Under the pieces are notes generated by a model. That model ran no database searches and was not told where the DNA came from. It saw only the letters and a program-made list of their open reading frames with translations. Made by a program: the position numbers and the translations under genes. 13,530 bases of DNA from Methanobacteriota archaeon (GTDB lineage: Archaea; Thermoplasmatota; Poseidoniia; MGIII; CG-Epi1). Where the stretch lies: positions 249 to 13,778 of the forward strand of contig JAAZXP010000033.1 in the NCBI GenBank assembly GCA_014240055.1. Direction: 5' to 3'. Numbering within the stretch: position 1 is the stretch's first letter; each line of letters opens with the position of its first letter. Shown one piece after another: positions 1 through 6,151 of the stretch.

Positions 1-14
1 CTGTAAATAAGAAA

Positions 15-1340
15 TTATCCTAACTTAACTTTATACCTTGTAGAAAGACCAATAGATAGCAAAAATGCTAACATTAACGGTAAATTAAGTAAAATTCTTT
101 CATACATGAAAGCTCCAAAAGTCCAGCCATCAATCTCTCCACAACTATGTCCATCATAATGCTCAAATGGAGAATCAAAACATTGCTTTCCCTCACGGAA
201 AGCCCATCCGTAATTCCCACCAGCCACTACAATATCTATCTCTTCCCATTTGTCTTGACCAACATCACCTAACCACAAGTCACCATTTTCTCTATCAAAA
301 CTAAACATCCAAGGATTTCTAAAACCATAAGCAAATATTTCCTCTTTGTAACCCTGAGAATTACCAATAAACGGATTATCTGAAGGTATAGAATAAGTCT
401 CACCGCTAACATCTAATCGCAACATGGAACCTTTCAAAGTCTTAAGATTTTGAGCATGATCAAAAGCATCATTGTACTTTCCACCATCTCCTAATCCAAC
501 ATACAAATAATCATCGGGACCGAATACAATGTGTCCGCCATTATGATTTACATATGGTTGTTCGATTTCGAGAAGGACAGTTTCATCATCCCCAATAAAC
601 TTGGAAAGACGTAATGTATCTCCAGGTATAGTGTAAGTAACAAAAAAGACTCCATTATTCTTAAAATCAGGATCAAAAGCTAGGCCCAATAATCCTTGTT
701 CCCAGTCTGCTGATTCAACTTTATCTTCTATGTCTAAAAGCAAAGTAGTTTCATTAGAATCTCCCTCGACTTCAAAGGAATGAATACGACCTACTTGCTC
801 AATTGCAAAAATACGGTTTGATGAATCTCCAGCATTATACAATCCAATCATTAATGGAATTGAAATATCTGACTTAAAAGGCTCAACTGTAACCTCTCCT
901 GAACTCGTTTGATTCAATGTGAAAATACGACCAGTACTTCTATCTGAAAAGAATAATTCTCCAGACTCAGATTCACCAAATGAAGATATGGGAATTCGAC
1001 TATTGCCTGTTAAACTTGTATTCTTCTTAGTATCATAAACTAATTCATTGACATATTTGCCATCAACCAATTCTAAAGACCATATAGCCCCTAAAATGAA
1101 ATCTCCATACACATATTTGCCATATAAGGCAGGAACATTACTTCCTCGATACACAAAACCACCAGTAACAGAACCATACCCACTCTCAGCATCGTGCTCA
1201 TAGTCCCAAACAGGATCAATCAAATCCAATTCAGAACCTTCGTCATCACCGGACAGATTATCAAACAGACCGTAGAACATTACTGATACTAACAAAAATA
1301 CTGTAAACGGAATTGCTGCATTAATCTCACGAGTATCCAT
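15..1340 (-). CDS. Membrane-anchored glucose/sorbosone dehydrogenase-like beta-propeller, circularly permuted
   Basis: The 441-residue product resembles the PQQ-dependent GSDH family (soluble glucose dehydrogenase/YliI/HHIP type), secreted six-bladed propellers that oxidise sugars. Visible family blocks are GLYNAGDSSNRIF and the EQ of IFAIEQ (residues 167-182), EQGLLGLAFDPDF (214-226), NHNGGH with the expected catalytic His (265-270), GLGDGG (282-287), GFRNPW (339-344), GDVGQDKWEEID (358-369) and GGNYGW (374-379). The block that normally ends the family (DPVWDYEHD, SVTGGFVYRG, ISSFGESESGELF; residues 42-143) instead comes first, so the order is permuted. An N-terminal hydrophobic segment (about 10-26) and a C-terminal one (about 416-433, followed by R and K) suggest an outside propeller tethered at both ends. 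The ATG at 1340 fits a TATA box 25 bases upstream and has no Shine-Dalgarno sequence. The gene lies 37 bp after the helicase gene. Family assignment is strong; substrate and PQQ use are inferred. Confidence 0.85.
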   Translation of the reverse strand: MDTREINAAIPFTVFLLVSVMFYGLFDNLSGDDEGSELDLIDPVWDYEHDAESGYGSVTGGFVYRGSNVPALYGKYVYGDFILGAIWSLELVDGKYVNELVYDTKKNTSLTGNSRIPISSFGESESGELFFSDRSTGRIFTLNQTSSGEVTVEPFKSDISIPLMIGLYNAGDSSNRIFAIEQVGRIHSFEVEGDSNETTLLLDIEDKVESADWEQGLLGLAFDPDFKNNGVFFVTYTIPGDTLRLSKFIGDDETVLLEIEQPYVNHNGGHIVFGPDDYLYVGLGDGGKYNDAFDHAQNLKTLKGSMLRLDVSGETYSIPSDNPFIGNSQGYKEEIFAYGFRNPWMFSFDRENGDLWLGDVGQDKWEEIDIVVAGGNYGWAFREGKQCFDSPFEHYDGHSCGEIDGWTFGAFMYERILLNLPLMLAFLLSIGLSTRYKVKLG

Positions 1341-1360
1341 TATTGTTTATCTATCCGATG

Positions 1361-1370
1361 ATATATTTAA
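1361..1370 (-). promoter_or_regulatory. TATA box (BoxA) for the GSDH-like gene
   Basis: The minus strand reads TTAAATATAT, centred about 25 bases before the ATG at 1340. This is the archaeal TATA distance expected if transcription starts at or next to the start codon (leaderless mRNA). No Shine-Dalgarno-like GGAGG lies between the box and the ATG. The box sits in the 37-bp gap after the helicase stop codon, so this gene can be expressed separately from the operon upstream. No T-rich terminator separates the two, so readthrough is also possible. Confidence 0.6.
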
Positions 1371-1377
1371 GTTAAAC

Positions 1378-4062
1378 TCAATCCCAGAATTGACGTGTGC
1401 GTGCGTAAGTTATTTCTGATTCTATAATTGCCTTAACTAAATCGGAATCATCTCTTAACTGCTTTCGCAATATTCTTCCTGCCGTTTCAGGACCTATTCC
1501 ACGACCTGCAATTACCATGGCTGCCCTTTCTCCATGTGATCTAGCCAAAGAAGCCGACTTACTCAACTTCTTAGCACTAACATCCTTGTCAACTTCCATT
1601 GGATGTAACAAAGCAATCATTCGGCTATTGCACTGTGGACAAACTAGTTCATGTTTTGTGATTGCCTTGACCTTTCTCTTACGTGTATTGTCACATGAAA
1701 GACATCTCAATAACAAATCTGTCCGCATAAGGCGTCTCTTAACTGCAATAACTACTGAACTATCTGATTTTGGTGGTTTGAGATAATCTCGATATGGATC
1801 TAAGCCAGCATATCCATGTGCTGTTTTAGGAGATAGAATTACAGTTATCTCTCCTTCGTTAATATCGTTAATAAATTTCTCCATCCCTTTTTCATCTAAT
1901 TGATGAAATAAGAACCTTTCAACTGCTTCTGTGTACAAGGGAGTATCTGAATAAGCTTCAATCAATTTTTTCATACCAAATCTACCGATATCTGCATCTG
2001 GAGCAATAGCTCCCATTTTCCTAGCTGCATGAAGCAATTGTGATTTCAAGGCAGGACTATCTTTTATTGCAAATCTTAGCAAACTGCCTATGTTAGAGAC
2101 AAAACCTTTCATTATCGCTAGCATATCTTTGACTGTTGTGCGTGTTGGAGCATCAACAATTATACGATAAGGATCAAATTGATATCCCACTTTGTAACCA
2201 CTCTTAGCAGATAACATAGCTGAAACAATCATACCAATTGTTCGATTTAGTCGACTTCCTCCAGGATAATTTAGAATGAATAAACGTTCATGTTGTTCTA
2301 TTGAAAGACATATCGGAGAAGGCATAACTCCTGCATCCAAAATACTCTGATGAAAATCCTGCAAGACTTTCCGGGCTTCATCAGTTACAGGCAATTCATC
2401 CCAATTACCTTCTGAAAGCCTTGATGATGCTTCTTGGGCTACTGAAAAAGGAACTGGAATATCTTCTCCAATCCATCGTGGTAATTCGCCAATCGAACTA
2501 GATGGAGAAACTGTAACTTGCTCCTCAATCTCAACTACAGCCCATACTGCCCCTCTGAAAACTATTCTGTCACCTTGTGTTAAATCTAAGATAAAACGTT
2601 CATCTAATCTACCAATCATTTTCTGAGTAGTAATATCTCTAACACCGTAAGTTCTTTGATCTGGAATCAAGGACAAATTCCCATGGAAATATTTCATAGC
2701 TCTAGGCCCTTGTCTGACTGACTTACCTATTGTCCGATTTTGATGAACCTTGTCTAATAAACTTAACATATCATCAAGTTCAACCTCATTGAATTTCCTA
2801 AATGGATAAGCTCGCTTAATTGTATTCAAAAAAGTTAATCTATCAACGTTTTTATCACAAACTGTCCAAGATATTATTTGATTAGCAAGAACTGACATTG
2901 GCATTTCACGAATTCTAGATGGTTCTAATTCACCAGATAATGTTCGTCTGGCAATAACTGCAGATTCTAGAATTTGTGTAGCTTCTGTGGATACTATGCG
3001 GCCAATGGCTGTTTGTTTTATTTTATGTCCGGAACGGCCTAAACGTTGACTCATTCGTGAAGGATCTCTAGGTGAATTATATTGAATAACTAATGCTGTA
3101 TTTCCAACATCAATTCCCAACTCTAGAGAGGATGTACAGATTAAAGTGTTAACAGTTCCCTTACGGTAATCTTCTTCAGCTTCGATTCGAACATCTTTAC
3201 TCAAAGAACCATGATGGACATGAATACTCGCTTCTGGATCCCACATATTCCATCTAACTCCAATTGACTCAGCTGTATCTCTTGTATTAACAAAAAGAAG
3301 AGTTGGGCCCATAGTTGATGCTTCAGCTGAATAACGTAAAGCTGCAACTCTTTCAGGTTCCCAAAATAGTTCATTAACTAACTCATCGTCTTCTGAAACT
3401 GGCTCGGGGGTATGGACTAATAAATCCATTTTACGCTTTAATTTCGGAGTTAAAATCTTAACCTTACGATCCCCACCCAAAAATGCAGAAACTTCTTTCG
3501 GAGTTCCAACAGTAGCACTGAGCCCAATCCTCTGAAATTCACCAGATAGTAAGGCTAGACGTTCTAAAGCAATACTAAGCTGGGCACCTCTTTCACTAGA
3601 TGCCAATTCATGAACTTCATCTATTACGACTGCTTGAACATTAGATAGATTTTCACGTAATCTTTTACCTGACAACATAATTTGTAAGGTTTCAGGAGTT
3701 GTAATCAGAATTTGAGGAGGATTCTTAGACTGTCTTGTTCTCTCAGAAGGTGAAGTATCACCGTGTCTTACTGCTACTGTAACATCTAATTCTTCCCCAA
3801 TATCCTTCAAACGGCGTAGCATATCTCGATTAAGAGATCTTAGTGGAGTAATGTACAGAACTGTAATTGGTTTACATTCCTGCTCAAGTAATCGATGAAA
3901 CAATGGAACAATAGCAGCTTCAGTCTTTCCAACACCGGTCGGAGCAATCAAAAGGACATTTGCACCAGAATCAATCACAGGCCATGTTGAAGACTGGGCT
4001 AAGGTTGGTTTTGAAAGATTACGATCTTCCAAGGCTTTGAATAATCTTGGATTTAATTTCAT
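1378..4062 (-). CDS. lhr: Lhr-type superfamily 2 DEXH-box helicase, archaeal, with C-terminal zinc ribbon
   Basis: The 894-residue product is an ATP-dependent nucleic-acid helicase of the Lhr family (COG1201), which translocates on single-stranded DNA and unwinds forks or RNA:DNA hybrids in repair. The RecA-like core is complete: Walker A APTGVGKT (40-47), TPLRSL (72-77), TTPETL (121-126), motif II DEVH (148-151), GLSAT (180-184), LLFVNTRDTAE (255-265), LELGIDVG (313-320) and QRLGRSGH (339-346). Lhr-type winged-helix and beta-rich domains follow. Near the C-terminus a four-cysteine zinc ribbon (CxxC at 787/790 and 808/811) precedes a helix-hairpin-helix-like IAGRGIGPETAGRIL (851-865). Length fits archaeal Lhr; the long bacterial Lhr C-terminal extension is absent. 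The start codon overlaps the phosphoesterase stop by 4 bp (ATGA), so it is the third gene of an operon. A nucleic-acid repair role is known for the family; the exact substrate here is not known. Confidence 0.93.
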   Translation of the reverse strand: MKLNPRLFKALEDRNLSKPTLAQSSTWPVIDSGANVLLIAPTGVGKTEAAIVPLFHRLLEQECKPITVLYITPLRSLNRDMLRRLKDIGEELDVTVAVRHGDTSPSERTRQSKNPPQILITTPETLQIMLSGKRLRENLSNVQAVVIDEVHELASSERGAQLSIALERLALLSGEFQRIGLSATVGTPKEVSAFLGGDRKVKILTPKLKRKMDLLVHTPEPVSEDDELVNELFWEPERVAALRYSAEASTMGPTLLFVNTRDTAESIGVRWNMWDPEASIHVHHGSLSKDVRIEAEEDYRKGTVNTLICTSSLELGIDVGNTALVIQYNSPRDPSRMSQRLGRSGHKIKQTAIGRIVSTEATQILESAVIARRTLSGELEPSRIREMPMSVLANQIISWTVCDKNVDRLTFLNTIKRAYPFRKFNEVELDDMLSLLDKVHQNRTIGKSVRQGPRAMKYFHGNLSLIPDQRTYGVRDITTQKMIGRLDERFILDLTQGDRIVFRGAVWAVVEIEEQVTVSPSSSIGELPRWIGEDIPVPFSVAQEASSRLSEGNWDELPVTDEARKVLQDFHQSILDAGVMPSPICLSIEQHERLFILNYPGGSRLNRTIGMIVSAMLSAKSGYKVGYQFDPYRIIVDAPTRTTVKDMLAIMKGFVSNIGSLLRFAIKDSPALKSQLLHAARKMGAIAPDADIGRFGMKKLIEAYSDTPLYTEAVERFLFHQLDEKGMEKFINDINEGEITVILSPKTAHGYAGLDPYRDYLKPPKSDSSVVIAVKRRLMRTDLLLRCLSCDNTRKRKVKAITKHELVCPQCNSRMIALLHPMEVDKDVSAKKLSKSASLARSHGERAAMVIAGRGIGPETAGRILRKQLRDDSDLVKAIIESEITYARTRQFWD

Positions 4063-4802
4063 AATCTTAAATCAATTAAGTTACCTAATTCTCCAAATTC
4101 AAGTCCTTCAAGCGTCTCTACTCTAGCTTTTGATAAATTGGCTAAACCATTACGAAGTACAGGGCCCAAACCCTTCAAAGGTTCACGATTCATTGTTCTT
4201 CCAGCCAATTCTCCGAAAGCAGGCATAATTATCAACTGTTCAGGAACTTTTTCGTATCTCTCATGCTCAATCATTGGAGCTCTGAGCCAACATGGTTCAC
4301 TGTGTAATTTATCTACTCTATCTCTGAATGAAAGAGCTGGGTGTTCATGCCCCATTATCAATATTTTTGAATTCATTACTTCTTGTGAAGGCCAGGCATG
4401 TCCATGCGCCATACCAATATCACCAATAACACCACCTGTAGAGTCATGAAATATGACATCAGGAGGTGCTATCTCATCCAGTCCCCCATCATGATTTCCA
4501 GGAACTATTTCAACATCTACTATTCTGTTTACAGCCATAAAAAATTCTTCTAAATCTTTGCGTTGTTGTCTACTATTATGAGGTACTTGGTGTTTAACAT
4601 CTCCTAGTAAAATTAATCGATTAGCTTTAGTTTGCTTAATTAGCTTTAATACTTTTTCAGTTCGTGCAGTTGAGCGATTTGGAATCCAAACGCCGCCACG
4701 CAGCATCTCAGCTTCGACTCCATAATGTAAATCAGATAATAATAAAGCCGAATGGTCCGGAACATGCAATGCTGCAAAACCGTGAACTGGAACTAACTTC
4801 AT
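4059..4802 (-). CDS. COG1407-type metallophosphoesterase (PdeM-like), Lhr partner
   Basis: The 247-residue calcineurin-like phosphoesterase carries the full dimetal site: SDLHYG (D24, H26), LLGDVKH (D68, H71), GNHD (102-105), AHGHAWP (H133, H135) and GHEHP (H152, H154). The family is a Mn/Fe-type phosphodiesterase; the bacterial relative PdeM occurs beside Lhr-like helicases and DNA ligases in the ligase-associated DNA damage response cluster. Here it overlaps the protease gene upstream and the helicase gene downstream by 4 bp each (ATGA), implying translational coupling and a shared role with Lhr, such as trimming ends the helicase exposes. There is no signal peptide or membrane helix, so it should be cytoplasmic. 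The C-terminal 50 residues are less conserved in appearance. The fold and active site are clear; nuclease rather than phosphatase activity is inferred from the partner. Confidence 0.9.
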   Translation of the reverse strand: MKLVPVHGFAALHVPDHSALLLSDLHYGVEAEMLRGGVWIPNRSTARTEKVLKLIKQTKANRLILLGDVKHQVPHNSRQQRKDLEEFFMAVNRIVDVEIVPGNHDGGLDEIAPPDVIFHDSTGGVIGDIGMAHGHAWPSQEVMNSKILIMGHEHPALSFRDRVDKLHSEPCWLRAPMIEHERYEKVPEQLIIMPAFGELAGRTMNREPLKGLGPVLRNGLANLSKARVETLEGLEFGELGNLIDLRL

Positions 4803-5725
4803 AATCCTAAATTGCCAGAATTAAATAATAAGGCACCAACAAAGTAACCCAAAATGGCGCCACCATTTAGTAAAGGTAAACCAGCTTGTGGTCTTCCACT
4901 AAGAACAAAGGTCATTAGAATGCCAAAGCCAATCAAACTACCAGTCATAGAAGCAAGACCTACAGACCACCCTAATGCTGCCTTAGAAGAGACTACAAGA
5001 GCTCCAGGTATGACTAAGTCTCCCAGACCCATAAACAATGCACCACGCTTCTCACCTGACTCTATTTGCTTGTTTAGACTACCTTGTTTCAAAAAAGAGT
5101 AATCTAATGATTTTGGCATAACCAAAAGAATTGGTAATTTAAGATCCATAACTGAATCTGCTAAATCTACCATATGGCCAGTTCTGTAAACTGCCCAAGC
5201 ATCATATATTGCCAACCCAGAAAGAAGTAAGAGTGCAGGGAATAAACCAAAAGATATACCAAAAATAGCAGCTACTCCTGCTGCTAAAATAACTCCTGCA
5301 ATATCAATTACATACCACTCAGGATAAGATAATAGTAAGAAAGTCAGTTGAACTGCTAAAGCTGTTGCACCAACATATCCTGCAAAGCCAGTTATACCGT
5401 AGCTATTGAAAAATGGGTAAAATACATAGATAAATGTCGTACCTATAGCAGTTAAGAATATTATTTGAAGAACCCAATCAAGATTCTGTTTTGCAACCCA
5501 CAAAATAAATGCTGTAAATACTAAAATAATTCCAATGTAAACTACTGAATTAAGAGGATCTTCGGGATCTTCAAATGCTTGAACATCAGCCTCCTGATAA
5601 GCTGGTACAAGATACATTGCAGTAACATGAGATACAACAAAACAAAGAGCTAATGCTAGAATAGGTAAACTATTCTCTTTCCATGCCTCAGAAAGACTTT
5701 GTTCAGGTTCTTTATTATCTGACAT
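4799..5725 (-). CDS. Archaeal presenilin / signal peptide peptidase-like intramembrane aspartyl protease
   Basis: The 308-residue polytopic membrane protein belongs to the GxGD aspartyl protease family (archaeal presenilin homologues, peptidase A22-like), which cleaves single-pass helices within the membrane. The two catalytic aspartates are in IYDAWAVYRTGHMVDLA (D175) and FMGLGDLVIPGAL (D236). The third signature, AGLPLLNGG (281-289), corresponds to the PAL motif. About nine hydrophobic segments can be traced, starting near 20-42, 61-78 and 84-104 and ending with 230-248, 250-275 and 283-302. A polar loop (about 203-228) separates the two active-site helices, as in the family. The ATG at 5725 has a weak TATA-like element about 26 bases upstream and no Shine-Dalgarno sequence. 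It is the first gene of an operon with the phosphoesterase and Lhr. Family and catalytic residues are clear; the natural substrate is unknown. Confidence 0.9.
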   Translation of the reverse strand: MSDNKEPEQSLSEAWKENSLPILALALCFVVSHVTAMYLVPAYQEADVQAFEDPEDPLNSVVYIGIILVFTAFILWVAKQNLDWVLQIIFLTAIGTTFIYVFYPFFNSYGITGFAGYVGATALAVQLTFLLLSYPEWYVIDIAGVILAAGVAAIFGISFGLFPALLLLSGLAIYDAWAVYRTGHMVDLADSVMDLKLPILLVMPKSLDYSFLKQGSLNKQIESGEKRGALFMGLGDLVIPGALVVSSKAALGWSVGLASMTGSLIGFGILMTFVLSGRPQAGLPLLNGGAILGYFVGALLFNSGNLGL

Positions 5726-5747
5726 TATTTACTCATTTGAAAGGCCG

Positions 5748-5754
5748 TTATAGG
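5748..5754 (-). promoter_or_regulatory. Weak TATA-like element for the protease-phosphoesterase-lhr operon
   Basis: The minus strand reads CCTATAA, centred 26 bases before the ATG at 5725, consistent with a leaderless archaeal promoter. The match to the archaeal BoxA consensus is only partial, so the operon may need an activator or may also be reached by readthrough from upstream. A set of short direct repeats lies immediately upstream. Confidence 0.35.
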
Positions 5755-5755
5755 A

Positions 5756-5780
5756 TTTAACGCTCTTAACTCCACTTAAC
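5756..5780 (-). repeat. Three short GTTAAR direct repeats upstream of the protease promoter
   Basis: Reading the minus strand from 5780 down, GTTAAG begins at 5780 and again at 5770, and GTTAAA at 5761. The spacings are 10 and 9 bases, about one helical turn, placing the repeats on one DNA face just upstream of the TATA-like element. This placement would suit a regulator or BRE-adjacent factor binding site. The units are short and the region is AT-rich, so chance is possible. Confidence 0.35.
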
Positions 5781-5811
5781 TGCTTAGGATATCCCCTAAA
5801 GAAACCTACTG

Positions 5812-6021
5812 TCAAACTTCTTCTTTATTATTGTATTTTACCAAAACAAAAATTCCTATGATTATTGATAATGCACCAAAAATGATTGTATAGATACTGA
5901 CTGTTGTAATTGTGTAGGCTAAAGCAATACGTATCATGAAAATCCCAAAAACAATAGCAATCAGACCAAAAATGGGTGAAGCAAATATTTGTTCGTTGAT
6001 TCTATTACTCTCCATTGTCAT
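5812..6021 (-). CDS. Small two-helix membrane protein, unknown function
   Basis: The 69-residue product starting at the ATG at 6021 has two predicted membrane helices, about residues 15-35 (SPIFGLIAIVFGIFMIRIAL) and 42-62 (SIYTIIFGALSIIIGIFVLV), joined by a very short turn, with polar ends (MTMESNRINEQ and KYNNKEEV). Both helices carry an I-x-F-G-type pattern, hinting at an old duplication of one hairpin half. I do not recognise a family. The frame extends upstream to a TTG at 6039, but ATG 6021 lies about 25 bases after a TATA-like box, which favours it; ATG 6015 is a further alternative. It is divergent from tRNA-Gly and 86 bp upstream of the protease gene on the same strand. A membrane hairpin of this size could be a subunit, a regulator or simply a conserved orphan. 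Confidence 0.6.
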   Translation of the reverse strand: MTMESNRINEQIFASPIFGLIAIVFGIFMIRIALAYTITTVSIYTIIFGALSIIIGIFVLVKYNNKEEV

Positions 6022-6042
6022 GGATATCTTATGAATCAAGCC

Positions 6043-6050
6043 TTTATTAA
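6043..6050. promoter_or_regulatory. TATA-like box possibly shared by tRNA-Gly (+) and the small membrane protein gene (-)
   Basis: The plus strand reads TTTATTAA, centred 27 bases upstream of the first tRNA base at 6074. On the minus strand the same bases read TTAATAAA, centred about 25 bases upstream of the ATG at 6021. Both distances match archaeal TATA placement for transcripts starting at the tRNA 5' end and at the ATG. The gap between the two genes is only 52 bp, so one near-symmetric box may serve both directions. Confidence 0.5.
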
Positions 6051-6073
6051 CCCGTTATTCTGGACTGAAACAC

Positions 6074-6149
6074 GCGGGTGTAGTGTAGCCTGGTATCACT
6101 CAAGGTTGCCAATCTTGGAACCCGGGTTCAAATCCCGGCACCCGCACCA
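6074..6149 (+). tRNA. tRNA-Gly(GCC): tRNA-Gly (anticodon GCC), CCA encoded
   Basis: The 76-base cloverleaf is complete with no intron. The acceptor stem GCGGGTG (6074-6080) pairs perfectly with CACCCGC (6139-6145), followed by discriminator A and a genomically encoded CCA (6147-6149). The D-arm has a short GTG/CAC stem around AGCCTGGTA. The anticodon arm CAAGG/TCTTG holds loop TTGCCAA, giving anticodon GCC, which reads glycine GGC and GGU codons. The T-arm is CCGGG-TTCAAAT-CCCGG. A TATA-like box lies 27 bases upstream. It is the only plus-strand gene in the window, and its 3' end is two bases from the stop codon of the convergent giant gene. No T-rich terminator follows it within the visible gap, so its 3' end must be made by processing or by termination inside the antisense of the giant gene. 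Confidence 0.97.
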
Positions 6150-6151
6150 AT

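Noticed and set aside
15..140. Frameshift hiding the usual GSDH closing block at the 3' end of the gene
   Set aside because: I translated the other two frames of the tail; neither gives the SVTGG/VYRG block, while the used frame gives a coherent membrane helix with a basic end.
1517..1786. Plus-strand open frame of 89 codons inside the helicase gene
   Set aside because: It lies opposite the Lhr zinc-ribbon and HhH-like region, which is clearly coding on the minus strand, and it matches no recognisable protein pattern.
6037..6039. TTG start for the small membrane protein
   Set aside because: ATG 6021 lies at the expected leaderless distance from the TATA-like box; the TTG would leave too little room and has no ribosome binding site.
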